Assembly (NCBI GenBank): GCA_017424405.1
Contig: JAFPAD010000037.1
Location: forward strand, 1 to 38,124
Length of the DNA: 38,124 bases
From: Alistipes sp.
Lineage (GTDB): Bacteria > Bacteroidota > Bacteroidia > Bacteroidales > Rikenellaceae
Direction: 5' to 3'
The notes below the pieces were generated by a model, which was not told the origin of the DNA, made no database searches, and saw only the letters and a list, made by a program, of their open reading frames with translations. This document shows positions 23,007-31,330 of this stretch, piece after piece. The first letter of the stretch is position 1. Every line of letters starts with the position of its first letter. A program made the position numbers and the translations under genes.

Positions 23007-24091
23007 TGAGAACGTGGGAAGATATAGCAGCCTGCGTCAAAGCGGGTCAGAGGCTCTCTGCAGAAGATGCTCTTGTGTTGTGGCAGGAGGCACCACTATG
23101 GCGTTTGAGTGAGTTGGCTGTGGCAAAAAAGCGCGCTATAAGTGGCGATAAGGTGTTTTACAATCGTAACTTCCACCTTGAGCCTACGAACGTGTGCGTC
23201 TTTAACTGTAAGTTCTGCTCTTTCCGCCGTCCAAGAGGCAGTGCCGAGGCGTGGGAGTGGAGCATGGCGCAGATGCAGGAGCTGTGTGAACGTTATGTGG
23301 GCAGTGGCGTAACCGAGGTGCATATCGTAGGTGGAGTACACCCTGACCATTCGCTCGATTACTATTGTTCGCTGATACGCATGGTGAAGAGTGTTTTGCC
23401 TGAAGTGGCGATAAAGGCTTACACGGCGATTGAGCTTTCGTATATGATTCGTCGCGCAGGGCTCTCGGTGCATGAGGGTTTGCAGCGATTGATTGATGCG
23501 GGTATGAATGCTATACCAGGCGGTGGAGCCGAGATTTTCGATGAGGAGATACGTGCCAAGATATGTCCCGACAAAGGCTCTACGCAGGAGTGGTTCGAGG
23601 TGCATCGTGCGGCGCATGAGCTTGGTCTGAAGACCAATGCCACTATGTTGTATGGTCATATCGAGAGTGTTGAGCATCGTATAGACCACCTTATGCGCCT
23701 GCGTGAGTTGCAAGATGCAACGAGTGGCTTTAATGCTTTTATACCGCTGAAGTATCGCAATTTCGGAAATCCGATGTCGGAGATAGGCGAGGTAGCAATC
23801 ACAGATGACTTGCGCACGCTTGCCATGAGCCGACTTATTTTGGATAACGTACCTCACATAAAAGCCTATTGGGTGATGTATGGCAAGCAGACCACCGAGA
23901 TGGCTCTGATGTTTGGTGCCGACGATATTGATGGCACTATTGACGACTCCACCAAGATATACTCCATGGCGGGAGCCGAAGATAAACGACCCAAGATGAG
24001 TGTGGAGCAGATGTGTGAGATGGTGACACGTGCGGGTTTTTGTGCCGTAGAGAGAGATACACATTATAACGAAATAAACAACATTAAATAG
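23006..24091 (+). CDS. mqnE: Aminofutalosine synthase (radical SAM), futalosine menaquinone pathway
   Basis: Radical SAM enzyme that couples the chorismate-derived carboxyvinyl compound with S-adenosylmethionine to give aminofutalosine, an early step of the alternative menaquinone pathway. Of 361 residues, the cluster-binding CVFNCKFC supplies Cys64, Cys68 and Cys71. MqnE-type signatures include FHLEPTNVCVFNC, HIVGGVHPDHSLDYY, NAIPGGGAEIFDEEIR, NATMLYGHIES and FIPLKYRNFGNPM. The sister enzyme MqnC is related, but the GHIE segment favours MqnE. The ATG overlaps the preceding stop by one base (TAATG), so the two are translationally coupled. No other mqn gene is in the window. Confidence 0.9.
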   Translation: MRTWEDIAACVKAGQRLSAEDALVLWQEAPLWRLSELAVAKKRAISGDKVFYNRNFHLEPTNVCVFNCKFCSFRRPRGSAEAWEWSMAQMQELCERYVGSGVTEVHIVGGVHPDHSLDYYCSLIRMVKSVLPEVAIKAYTAIELSYMIRRAGLSVHEGLQRLIDAGMNAIPGGGAEIFDEEIRAKICPDKGSTQEWFEVHRAAHELGLKTNATMLYGHIESVEHRIDHLMRLRELQDATSGFNAFIPLKYRNFGNPMSEIGEVAITDDLRTLAMSRLILDNVPHIKAYWVMYGKQTTEMALMFGADDIDGTIDDSTKIYSMAGAEDKRPKMSVEQMCEMVTRAGFCAVERDTHYNEINNIK

Positions 24092-24092
24092 A

Positions 24093-25115
24093 ATGGAGAA
24101 TAGAGTAAAACGAGTTCGCCGTAAGCCTAAGGAGAAGGGCTTAAAGTTGTGGTGGCGACGTCTGAAGGCTTCGCCTGTGGCTTATCATGGGGTGTTGATA
24201 TGTTTGTCGCTCGCAGGCATCATTTTGTTGTCGAGCATCATGATGAATATCATCACTCGACATGGAACGCATCGCACGGTGCCCAATTTTATGGGTGTAA
24301 AGATAGCCGAGGCTCAGCGTATTGCCGAGTCGTCGAAGTTGCAGATTATTATCAACGATTCACTCTTTGTGCCCGCTTATGAGGGTGGTGTGGTCTTGGA
24401 CCAACTTCCTAAGGGTGGCGTTGAGGTTAAGGCTGGACGTAAGGTGTATGTTACGATTAACTCGTTTAGAGAGAAGATGGTGCAGGTGCCTTACGTAGCG
24501 GGTCGCTCACTACGTCAGGCAAAGAATATGCTTGAGGTGGCAGGTTTGGGTATCGAGAAACTTGTCTATGAGGAGGATATTGCTACTAATTACGTGCTTG
24601 GCGAGTATGTCGGCACCAAGCAGATTACCGAAGAGAGCAAGGTCGAGATTGAGATGGGTTCAGGTGTGATTCTCAAGGTGGGTGTTCAGCTCGAAAACAA
24701 CTCTACAATCGTACCTAAAGCTATTGGACAGAGCCTTCAGGCAGCAAAGAGCCGTCTGTGGGAGCAGGGTCTTAATATCGGCAAGGTGAATTTTGACGAG
24801 GGTATAGATTTGTTGAATCAGAAGAATGCACGTGTCTATCGTCAGTCGCTGGCGCATAATTCCACTGCGAAGTTGGGTGTGACGGTCGATTTGTGGCTCA
24901 CGCTTGACGAGAAGGTTGTCGAGACCAATAGTGCAGCATCAGATAAGGTGGCTCGTGAGTTGGAGGAGGAGCGCTTGAAGGCAGAGGAGGCTCTGCGTGA
25001 TTCACTCGAGCAGGTGCAGGTTGAGGAGCAGGTGCAGGAGTTGAAGGCTTTTCAGCAAAGCAGTAGTCAGGCGGCAAATGTTGTAGAGACTGAGGAAGAT
25101 GAGTTTTTTCAGTAA
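24093..25115 (+). CDS. PASTA-domain membrane protein without kinase domain
   Basis: Membrane-anchored protein of 340 residues: a basic cytoplasmic tail (RVRRKPKEKGLK), one helix (about 33-53), then three PASTA-like repeats outside the membrane at about 61-127, 128-198 and 205-272. The opening motifs are VPNFMGVKIAEAQRI, VPYVAGRSLRQAKNML and VPKAIGQSLQAAKSRL, followed by a Glu/Gln-rich tail (about 280-340). PASTA domains bind cell-wall fragments in Gram-positive kinases and PBPs; here there is no kinase or transpeptidase part. The gene begins 1 nt after mqnE and is followed closely by rluD, an arrangement that suggests co-transcription rather than a shared task. Confidence 0.85.
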   Translation: MENRVKRVRRKPKEKGLKLWWRRLKASPVAYHGVLICLSLAGIILLSSIMMNIITRHGTHRTVPNFMGVKIAEAQRIAESSKLQIIINDSLFVPAYEGGVVLDQLPKGGVEVKAGRKVYVTINSFREKMVQVPYVAGRSLRQAKNMLEVAGLGIEKLVYEEDIATNYVLGEYVGTKQITEESKVEIEMGSGVILKVGVQLENNSTIVPKAIGQSLQAAKSRLWEQGLNIGKVNFDEGIDLLNQKNARVYRQSLAHNSTAKLGVTVDLWLTLDEKVVETNSAASDKVARELEEERLKAEEALRDSLEQVQVEEQVQELKAFQQSSSQAANVVETEEDEFFQ

Positions 25116-25124
25116 TTGAAGGTT

Positions 25125-26213
25125 ATGCAGGAGTATTTAGAAAAAGATATAGATTTGCAAGAGGTTGATGATTTGCAAGAGGTGGAGGGCTCGGACGAGA
25201 TGTATGAGCATTTCGCCATCACGGTCGATAAGGGACAAAAGATGTTGCGTCTGGATAAGTTCTTGGTCGATAGAATGGAGCACTGCTCTCGCAATCGTAT
25301 CCAAACTGCCGCTGATAGCGGAAATATATTGGTGAATGGCGTGCCCGCTAAGTCGAGCTATAAGGTTAAGCCGCTCGACCACATCACGCTTGTGATGCCA
25401 TACCCCAAGCGCGAGTTGGAGATTATCCCCGAGGATATTCCTCTCAAGATAGTTTATGAGGACGATGACCTGCTTATCGTTGATAAGGAGGCAGGTATGG
25501 TTGTCCACCCAGGCTGTGGTAATTATCACGGCACGTTGGTCAATGCTCTTACGCATCATCTGAGAGATTTGCCACTCTTCCAAGATGGCGATATGCGTGC
25601 CGGATTGGTGCACCGTATCGATAAGGATACGTCGGGTCTGTTGGTTGTCGCTAAGAATGAGCGCACTCATGCACGCTTGGCTAAGCAGTTCTTCGACCAC
25701 ACAATCCATCGTCGCTATGTAGCTTTGGTGTGGGGTAATCTGGCGGAAGACGAGGGCACCATCATCGGTAACATCGGTCGTAGCCCTAAGGATAGATTGC
25801 AGATGTATGTCTTTGCCGACGGCTCGGACGGTAAGCATGCCGTTACGCATTACAAGGTGCTCAAGCGTTATGGATATGTAACGCTTGTGGAGTGCCGCCT
25901 GGAGACGGGACGTACTCACCAGATTCGTGTTCACATGTCATGGCAGGGACACCCGCTGTTCAATGATTCGCGCTATGGTGGCGACCGCATATTGAAGGGT
26001 ACTACATTCTCAAAATATAAGCAGTTTATCGAGAATTGTTTTACGTTGTTGCCTCGTCAGGCTTTGCATGCTCGCTCGTTAGGATTTGTTCACCCCACAA
26101 CGGGCAAGGATATATACTTCGAGAGTGAGTTGCCTGAGGACTTGAAGGCTGTGATTGCCAAATGGGATACCTATGTGGCATCGAGAAATCTTGAGGAGGC
26201 TGCAGAGTACTAA
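25125..26213 (+). CDS. rluD: Large-subunit rRNA pseudouridine synthase, RluD type
   Basis: Isomerises uridines in 23S rRNA helix 69 if it acts like E. coli RluD. Of 362 residues, an S4 RNA-binding domain spans about 38-90 (LRLDKFLVDRMEHCSRNRIQ) and the RluA-family catalytic domain follows. The catalytic Asp166 lies in VHRIDKDTSGLLV, with later signatures RTHQIRVHM and GHPLFNDSRYGG. The frame also allows a TTG at 25116; the ATG at 25125 is preferred. The N-terminal 30 residues are acidic and contain a tandemly duplicated DLQEV(D/E). Exact target uridines cannot be read from sequence. Confidence 0.92.
   Translation: MQEYLEKDIDLQEVDDLQEVEGSDEMYEHFAITVDKGQKMLRLDKFLVDRMEHCSRNRIQTAADSGNILVNGVPAKSSYKVKPLDHITLVMPYPKRELEIIPEDIPLKIVYEDDDLLIVDKEAGMVVHPGCGNYHGTLVNALTHHLRDLPLFQDGDMRAGLVHRIDKDTSGLLVVAKNERTHARLAKQFFDHTIHRRYVALVWGNLAEDEGTIIGNIGRSPKDRLQMYVFADGSDGKHAVTHYKVLKRYGYVTLVECRLETGRTHQIRVHMSWQGHPLFNDSRYGGDRILKGTTFSKYKQFIENCFTLLPRQALHARSLGFVHPTTGKDIYFESELPEDLKAVIAKWDTYVASRNLEEAAEY
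25152..25187 (+). repeat. In-frame 18-bp tandem duplication at the start of rluD
   Basis: Two 18-bp units starting GATTTGCAAGAGGT differ at a few bases and encode DLQEVD then DLQEVE. The duplication keeps the reading frame. Confidence 0.7.
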
Positions 26214-26225
26214 TTTTAGGAAGCG

Positions 26226-28022
26226 ATGTTTTTACCAACAACCATAAAGGAGGTGCGTGCGCTGGGGTGGGACTACATTGATGTAATCCTATACACGGGC
26301 GATGCCTATATCGATCACCCGGCCTTTGGCGCGGCTGTGATAGGTCGTCTGTTGGAGGCTGAGGGGTATCGTGTTGCCATAGTGCCACAACCAAATTGGC
26401 GTGATGATTTGCGTGATTTTACTAAGTTGGGCGCGCCACGTCTGTTCTTTGGCGTCTCGGCAGGTGCTATGGATTCGATGGTAAATCATTATACGGCAAA
26501 CATACGCTTGCGTAGCAATGATGCCTATACGGCAGGAGGCAAGGCGGGCTTTCGTCCCGATTATGCTGCTACGGTCTATTGCCAGATTCTTAAGAAGTTA
26601 TATCCACACGTTCCCGTAGTGGTGGGTGGTATCGAGGCGTCGTTGCGTCGCCTGACTCACTACGACTATTGGAGCGATAAGCTAAAGCCCTCGATGCTTA
26701 TCGAGAGCGGTGCCGACCTGCTCATCTACGGCATGGGCGAGAGGGTAGTGCAGCAGGTGGCGAAGGCTATGCGTAACGGCTACAACGCAAAGTTGCTGCG
26801 CAAGATAAATCAGGTGGCATTTCTTGCCGATAAGAGCTATGTCGAGCGTCTGGACCCTGCCACAACCAATATTTTGCATTCGTTTGAGGAGTGTGAACGT
26901 GATAAACGAGCCTTTGGTGAAAACTTCGTCGAGGAGGAGTTGCTGAGCAACGTCATGGAGCCCAACACAACCCTCGTGGAGCAGGTGGGCGAAAAATATG
27001 TGGTTGTCACACCTCCCAACACCACGCTCTCGACCGAGGAACTCGACCACTCGTTTGACCTCCTTTATGAGCGTGCGCCACACCCTCGCTACCGAGGCAA
27101 GGGCGATATCCCCGCGTGGGAGATGATTAAGCACTCGATAAATATTCATCGTGGTTGCTTTGGCGGCTGTGCATTTTGTACTATTTCGGCACATCAGGGT
27201 AAGTTTATCAACTCGCGTAGCGAGCGTTCCATCTTGGCAGAGGTCGAGAAGGTGGTGAAGATGCCCGATTTCAAGGGTTATCTCTCTGACGTGGGAGCCC
27301 CTTCGGCAAATATGTATCGAATGGGTGGTAAGAATCAGGAGGCTTGTCGCAAGTGTCGCCGTCCGTCGTGCCTGCACCCTAAAATGTGTCCAAATCTGGA
27401 TAATGACCATCGTCCATTGCTGGCTCTGTATGAAAAGATTAGAGCCGTGAAGGGTATTAAAAAAGCATTTATCGGCAGCGGCATACGTTACGACCTATTC
27501 GATGATTCGCCTTACTTCGCAACGGTGGTTAAACATCACACTTCGGGTCGCCTGAAGGTGGCGCCCGAGCATACCGAGGAGCATGTGCTTAATTTGATGC
27601 GTAAGCCGTCGTTCAAACTTTTTGAGAAGCTTAACAGCGATTTTCACTCTATATGCCAACGTGAGGGGTTGCGTTATCAGCTTATTCCATATTTCATCTC
27701 GTCACACCCGGGCTGTCGTGAGTGCGACATGAAGGCGTTGTCGGAGAAGGTGTTGGGTAAGTTACATTTCGACCTAGAGCAGGTGCAGGACCTTACGCCT
27801 ACGCCTATGACACTATCGTCGGTGATGTTCTACACGGGCGAAAATCCATATACGGGCGAGAAGGTCTATGTGGCTCGTTCGCAGGATGATAAACGTCGTC
27901 AGAAATCATACTTCTTCCGCGAGGAGCATAAGCCTCGCCCTACGCCACGAGCTGGCAAGCAGGGTAGCAAGCAGGGTGGCGCGAAGCCATATATGAAGAA
28001 AAACTTTAAGAAAACGAAATAA
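26226..28022 (+). CDS. ygiQ: YgiQ-family radical SAM protein
   Basis: Radical SAM protein of unknown reaction, 598 residues. An N-terminal cobalamin-binding-like region (about 1-200) contains DVILYTGDAYIDHPAFGAAV and VVVGGIEASLRR. The radical SAM core follows with CFGGCAFC (Cys311, Cys315, Cys318). A second Cys-rich cluster near residues 375-393 (CRKCRRPSCLHPKMC) is typical of the family, as is the C-terminal LTPTPMTLSSVMFYTGENPY. The last about 40 residues are Lys/Arg/Gly-rich and disordered-looking. It follows rluD by 12 nt. The family's physiological role is not established. Confidence 0.9.
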   Translation: MFLPTTIKEVRALGWDYIDVILYTGDAYIDHPAFGAAVIGRLLEAEGYRVAIVPQPNWRDDLRDFTKLGAPRLFFGVSAGAMDSMVNHYTANIRLRSNDAYTAGGKAGFRPDYAATVYCQILKKLYPHVPVVVGGIEASLRRLTHYDYWSDKLKPSMLIESGADLLIYGMGERVVQQVAKAMRNGYNAKLLRKINQVAFLADKSYVERLDPATTNILHSFEECERDKRAFGENFVEEELLSNVMEPNTTLVEQVGEKYVVVTPPNTTLSTEELDHSFDLLYERAPHPRYRGKGDIPAWEMIKHSINIHRGCFGGCAFCTISAHQGKFINSRSERSILAEVEKVVKMPDFKGYLSDVGAPSANMYRMGGKNQEACRKCRRPSCLHPKMCPNLDNDHRPLLALYEKIRAVKGIKKAFIGSGIRYDLFDDSPYFATVVKHHTSGRLKVAPEHTEEHVLNLMRKPSFKLFEKLNSDFHSICQREGLRYQLIPYFISSHPGCRECDMKALSEKVLGKLHFDLEQVQDLTPTPMTLSSVMFYTGENPYTGEKVYVARSQDDKRRQKSYFFREEHKPRPTPRAGKQGSKQGGAKPYMKKNFKKTK

Positions 28023-28032
28023 CTATTGAACT

Positions 28033-28851
28033 ATGAAGAAATTGTGTGTGATGCTGCTTGCAGCATTTTGTGTGGGAGGACTCTTTACTGCGGTGACCTC
28101 TGTAACAGCTCAGACAAAGAAGGAGATTAAGGTTAAGCCGCTGAATACCAATAAGTGGCGCAAGTACGATGTGGGCAGTATTCGCTTTCACGACAAGGCG
28201 ACACATACTGAGGGCTCGCAGATTTATAATCGCCTGATACCCTCTCCTGAGGAGTATATCTCGGAGTGCGCGCGCGAGGTGTTGGCGACGCTCTACTTCT
28301 CGCCTAAGGATAGCATTATGCCCGTGAAGTCGATTTACTACACGCTCGAAGATAAGGAGGGCGTGTCGGCAAAGGGTGGCGGCAGAGGTCGTGTTCACAT
28401 TTTTTACAGCACACGTCACATCGAAAACTCCTATCGCGGCAAGGGCGATGATAAGGTGATGTTCGAAACACGAGGTGTTCTGCTTCACGAACTCACTCAT
28501 GCCTATCAGCTTGAACCTCAGGGTATAGGCTCATACGGTACAAACCGCACCTTCTGGGCATTTATCGAGGGCATGGCTGACGCAGTGCGTGTGGCTAATG
28601 GTGGATTCTATGGCGAGCAGGACCGCCCCAAGCGAGGTCACTACATGAATGGCTATCGCCATGCTGGATATTTCTTTGTATGGATACGTGATAACTATGA
28701 CGCCGACTTCTTGCGCAAGTTCAACCAGAGTACGCTGCACGTGGTGCCCTGGTCGTTCGACGGCGCTATAAAGCACGTCTTGGGCGAGGAGTACGACATC
28801 GAGAGCCTATGGCACGAGTATCAGGTTGCGGTGGGCGATATAAAGGAATAA
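28033..28851 (+). CDS. Exported basic-secretory-protein-type zinc metalloprotease homologue
   Basis: Secreted or periplasmic protein of 272 residues with a signal peptide (cleavage near residue 26, VTAQ). A zinc-peptidase motif HELTH (His152, Glu153, His156) sits in RGVLLHELTHAYQ. A downstream WAFIEGMADAVR (Glu179, Asp183) would supply the third ligand, as in the BSP (plant basic secretory protein) family. Other BSP-like segments are VHIFYSTRHIE and GYRHAGYFFVWIRDNYD. The length fits the family. It lies 10 nt after ygiQ and ends the plus-strand run. The substrate is unknown; family assignment is from motif order and is fairly sure. Confidence 0.82.
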   Translation: MKKLCVMLLAAFCVGGLFTAVTSVTAQTKKEIKVKPLNTNKWRKYDVGSIRFHDKATHTEGSQIYNRLIPSPEEYISECAREVLATLYFSPKDSIMPVKSIYYTLEDKEGVSAKGGGRGRVHIFYSTRHIENSYRGKGDDKVMFETRGVLLHELTHAYQLEPQGIGSYGTNRTFWAFIEGMADAVRVANGGFYGEQDRPKRGHYMNGYRHAGYFFVWIRDNYDADFLRKFNQSTLHVVPWSFDGAIKHVLGEEYDIESLWHEYQVAVGDIKE

Positions 28852-28869
28852 AAAATGGGAGAAGCCGTC

Positions 28870-28970
28870 TAACAAGGAGATTTCTGCGTTACACTTGCCC
28901 TCAAATGCTCATTTACGCCAAGTAAACTCCGCTTTTTCAGGCTTCGTAAACCTTGAAATCCCTCTTGTTA
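28870..28970. repeat. Imperfect inverted-repeat element of about 100 bp
   Basis: TAACAAGGAGATTTC (28870-28884) and GAAATCCCTCTTGTTA (28955-28970) are inverted with one indel and one mismatch. The interior has no convincing gene. It may be a small dispersed repeat; only the arms are seen directly. Confidence 0.4.
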
Positions 28971-28985
28971 TACAACTTCAAATAG

Positions 28986-29019
28986 AAAAGATGTGCTCTT
29001 TCGGGACACATCTTTTTTT
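28986..29019 (+). terminator. Terminator at the end of the tgt-metalloprotease run
   Basis: Stem AAAGATGTG / CACATCTTT with an 11-nt loop, then a T tract to 29019. It lies between convergent genes and may also help end rimM transcripts. Confidence 0.8.
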
Positions 29020-29036
29020 ATTGATGGGAATATTCT

Positions 29037-29552
29037 CTACAACTCCAACAGACCCTCGGGTAACACCATCTTTATGGTCTGCTTGTCGAAATTAATCTGT
29101 GCGATAAACTCCTCGGCTGCGGGGATTAATCGTTCGCCCTCGCCGAAATCTACTCCAAACAAAGGGTTTAGCTCGCTGTCGTAGTAATCGACAATCTCAC
29201 CATGCAGCTTACCTGCCGAGACCTTGAAGCCAATTAAATCCTCCATGTAGAACTCGTCGTCATCACGCTCCTCCTCCAGCTCCATATACAGCTCCTTGCC
29301 GATGAGCTCCTCGGCACGGCGTGGTGTGTCGAAGTCGGCAAATTCTACATTTGCACCTGAGGCACCTCGGCGCTCGAACTTATCGCAATAGAGAGGCACA
29401 GCAAGTCCGCCAATCTCAACGAACAGGGGGTCCTGCTGAGGGTCGAAATCCTCAGGGAAGGTGGTGTAGAGAGTAATGGAAACACCTCCGCTGTCGGCTT
29501 GTCCAAAGAGCTTGCCTACTCGTGCTACGGTTGTAAAGTTATCTTTCATCAT
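29037..29552 (-). CDS. rimM: 16S rRNA processing protein RimM
   Basis: Ribosome maturation factor that binds S19 and the 30S head during late assembly. Of 171 residues, the N-terminal RimM domain covers about 5-90 (TTVARVGKLFGQADSGGVSI). A PRC-barrel covers about 98-171 with IGFKVSAGKLHGEIVDYYD and FGVDFGEGERLIPAAEEFI, the latter matching the usual LIPFxxxFI. It is rather acidic and divergent from E. coli RimM, but the rpsP neighbour supports the call. ATG at 29552 or 29549 (MMKD) are both possible. Confidence 0.85.
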   Translation of the reverse strand: MMKDNFTTVARVGKLFGQADSGGVSITLYTTFPEDFDPQQDPLFVEIGGLAVPLYCDKFERRGASGANVEFADFDTPRRAEELIGKELYMELEEERDDDEFYMEDLIGFKVSAGKLHGEIVDYYDSELNPLFGVDFGEGERLIPAAEEFIAQINFDKQTIKMVLPEGLLEL

Positions 29553-29574
29553 GCGTTGTGCTTAAAATAAAATA

Positions 29575-29603
29575 GGACTGCCTAAAACTAAATTAGACAG
29601 TCC
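29575..29603 (-). terminator. Intercistronic hairpin between rpsP and rimM
   Basis: GGACTG.CTAA / TTAG.CAGTCC form a stem of about 10 pairs in the 74-nt gap. On the minus strand it is followed by TATTTTATTTTAAG. It may partially terminate transcription so that S16 is made in excess over RimM. Confidence 0.5.
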
Positions 29604-29626
29604 ATTTTTTAAGAAGCTAAACAGGA

Positions 29627-30145
29627 TTACTCTGCAGACTCTGTTGCAGGCTCCTCAACCTCAGCCTCAGTTGCCTCTGCAGCAGCAGCGGCAGCCTTAG
29701 CAGCGATTGCAGCAGCACGCTCCTCCTTAACCTTTGTCTCAGCAGCCAAAGCAGCCTTCTCAGCGTTCTTAGCGTCAGTAGCGAGCTTGTTTACCTTAGC
29801 GGCAATCTTGCTCTCCTTCTCACCAAGCCACTTGTTGAACTTAGCCTCAGCATCAGTCTCAGAGAATGCGCCCTTAGCTACACCACCCAAAAGGTGCTTC
29901 TTGTATAATACGCCCTTGTACGAGAGAATTGCTCGACAAGTATCGGTAGGTTGTGCGCCCTTGAGTAACCAATCCAAAGCTCGGTCGAACTTCAAATCGA
30001 TTGTAGCAGGATTCGTGTTAGGGTTGTAAACACCCAATTTCTCGATAAACTTACCATCACGTGGCGCTCTGCTATCTGCGGCAACGATGTGGTAGATAGG
30101 AGCACCCTTCTTACCGTGACGTGCCAAACGAATTTTAACAGCCAT
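29627..30145 (-). CDS. rpsP: 30S ribosomal protein S16 with long Ala/Glu/Lys-rich tail
   Basis: Small-subunit protein needed for 30S assembly. Residues about 1-85 are the conserved S16 domain ([59 protein letters not shown]). The remaining about 85 residues are a low-complexity tail rich in Ala, Lys and Glu, ending in an acidic Glu/Ala stretch, which doubles the size compared with E. coli S16 (82 residues). Extended S16 proteins occur in Bacteroidota. It has its own strong promoter at 30206-30237 and a leader of about 55 nt, and is followed by rimM. Confidence 0.95.
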   Translation of the reverse strand: MAVKIRLARHGKKGAPIYHIVAADSRAPRDGKFIEKLGVYNPNTNPATIDLKFDRALDWLLKGAQPTDTCRAILSYKGVLYKKHLLGGVAKGAFSETDAEAKFNKWLGEKESKIAAKVNKLATDAKNAEKAALAAETKVKEERAAAIAAKAAAAAAEATEAEVEEPATESAE

Positions 30146-30205
30146 TTGCTATAAAATTTTAATTATTAATAATAAACGCAACCCTACACTTTCGGGGTTT
30201 GGGCG

Positions 30206-30237
30206 CAAAGGTAAGAAAAATAAATTCAATATTCAAA
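30206..30237 (-). promoter_or_regulatory. Promoter of rpsP-rimM
   Basis: On the minus strand TTTG (30237-30234), a 20-bp spacer, then TACCTTTG (30213-30206): a full consensus match. Confidence 0.8.
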
Positions 30238-30269
30238 ATTTTCAAGCGTAAACATCTTCTTTTTCTGCA

Positions 30270-30310
30270 AGATACAAGAAAAGAGGCTGCATGACACAAG
30301 TCGTGCAGCC
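30270..30310 (-). terminator. Terminator of the coiled-coil protein gene
   Basis: Stem GGCTGCACGAC / GTCATGCAGCC (11 pairs, one G-T) with a TTGT loop on the minus strand, followed by TCTTTTCTTG. Confidence 0.8.
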
Positions 30311-30334
30311 CCATTAAACATTTTGTTGCGCTCT

Positions 30335-31270
30335 CTATCGCAATGCGACCTCGCTCTCGCCAGAGAGACGACCGTCGATGTAAATCTCAACCTTGTATGT
30401 ACCAGCGGTGAAGTTTGATCCGTCGATGTAGATTGCCACAGGCAAATCCTGTGTTGCCTTGTAATCAACCTCACGGCAACTTGAATAGAGCTTCTGCTCG
30501 CCCTCGAATGTGAACGATGTAGCGTTAGGAGTTGAAATCAAATATCCCTCAGGTGAGGTTACGCATACATATACAGTCTTGTTGCCTGGTTCAGCCAACT
30601 CGTTTGCCGAAATCACGCAGTTTACACGCAAACGTGCAGCGCCCTTAACTCGTGTGATAGGCTTGCTCTTAGCGTTCAAAGCCTCCATGCCGATGCTACG
30701 TACACGAATCACAGATCCTACGCGCACCTTGTTAGTAAGTTCCACAGCACGCTCCTCAGCCATGTCGGCACGCAAGCGCTCTGTTGATATCTGCTTCTTG
30801 TAATTTACGTTCTCCTTCGTGAGCTTCTTATTGACTGTGTTCAATGAGTCGATTTGACGTAAGTAGCTCTGCATGATGGTCTTGAGAGTTCCTACCTCCT
30901 TCTCGTAAGCACGAATCTTAGCATAGTTCAATCGACGCTCATTCTTAAGCTGGTCCACCAATTTGTTAGCCTCCTCGAGGTTGGCAGCCATAGAGTCGTT
31001 CTTGATTTGCAGGTCGTCGAACGATACAATCAAGCTGTCGAGGTCGCCCTGAATACGGGTACGATCCTGCTCCAAAAGCGCATACTCCTGCTGCTGCTCG
31101 CGGTGCATGTTGAAATATACCACCGACAATGCTACAAGAATAACCGCCAAGATAATAATCACAATTCTGTAACCACGTACAGCCTTGTTATCTACGACTT
31201 GCTGATCTTCATATTCATACTCGTCATCGTAACGAGTATCGTTGTCATAATCGTTATACTGATTACTCAT
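30335..31270 (-). CDS. Single-pass membrane protein with coiled coil, function unknown
   Basis: I do not recognise a characterised family. The 311-residue protein has a cytoplasmic tail of about 30 residues very rich in Asp, Tyr and Glu (NDYDNDTRYDDEYEYEDQQ) and one membrane helix (about 35-54). A long heptad-like coiled coil follows (about 58-180; LDSLIVSFDDLQIKNDSMAANL and similar). A C-terminal strand-rich domain (about 185-311) has two repeated phrases, TVYVCVTSPEG and AIYIDGSNFTAGTYKVEIYID. Topology suggests the coiled coil and C-terminal domain are periplasmic. It has its own -7 box (31322-31329) overlapping the end of the preceding gene. It may be a cell-envelope spacer or scaffold, which is inference only. 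Confidence 0.8.
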   Translation of the reverse strand: MSNQYNDYDNDTRYDDEYEYEDQQVVDNKAVRGYRIVIIILAVILVALSVVYFNMHREQQQEYALLEQDRTRIQGDLDSLIVSFDDLQIKNDSMAANLEEANKLVDQLKNERRLNYAKIRAYEKEVGTLKTIMQSYLRQIDSLNTVNKKLTKENVNYKKQISTERLRADMAEERAVELTNKVRVGSVIRVRSIGMEALNAKSKPITRVKGAARLRVNCVISANELAEPGNKTVYVCVTSPEGYLISTPNATSFTFEGEQKLYSSCREVDYKATQDLPVAIYIDGSNFTAGTYKVEIYIDGRLSGESEVALR

Positions 31271-31321
31271 AATTTGAGGGTTTTAGTTTACAAGTTTCTT
31301 GATTAAAAGTTATTTTCGCCA

Positions 31322-31329
31322 CAAATATA
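31322..31329 (-). promoter_or_regulatory. Probable -7 box for the coiled-coil protein gene
   Basis: TATATTTG on the minus strand fits TAnnTTTG, about 50 nt before the ATG. The -33 position falls in the end of the DUF3108 gene and shows no clear TTTG. Confidence 0.45.
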
Positions 31330-31330
31330 G

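Noticed and set aside
23096..24064. Long minus-strand open frame of 322 codons opposite mqnE
   Set aside because: It is antisense to a clear radical SAM gene, and its composition (His/Arg/Leu-rich, no domain) is that of a shadow frame.
25137..25934. Minus-strand open frame of 265 codons opposite rluD
   Set aside because: Shadow frame; the plus-strand pseudouridine synthase has intact catalytic motifs.
26682..27410. Minus-strand open frame of 242 codons opposite ygiQ
   Set aside because: Shadow of a well-supported gene, with no start signal or recognisable domain.
28895..29095. Possible 66-residue peptide after the metalloprotease gene
   Set aside because: It runs through the inverted repeat, the terminator and into the rimM 3' end, with no ribosome-binding site.
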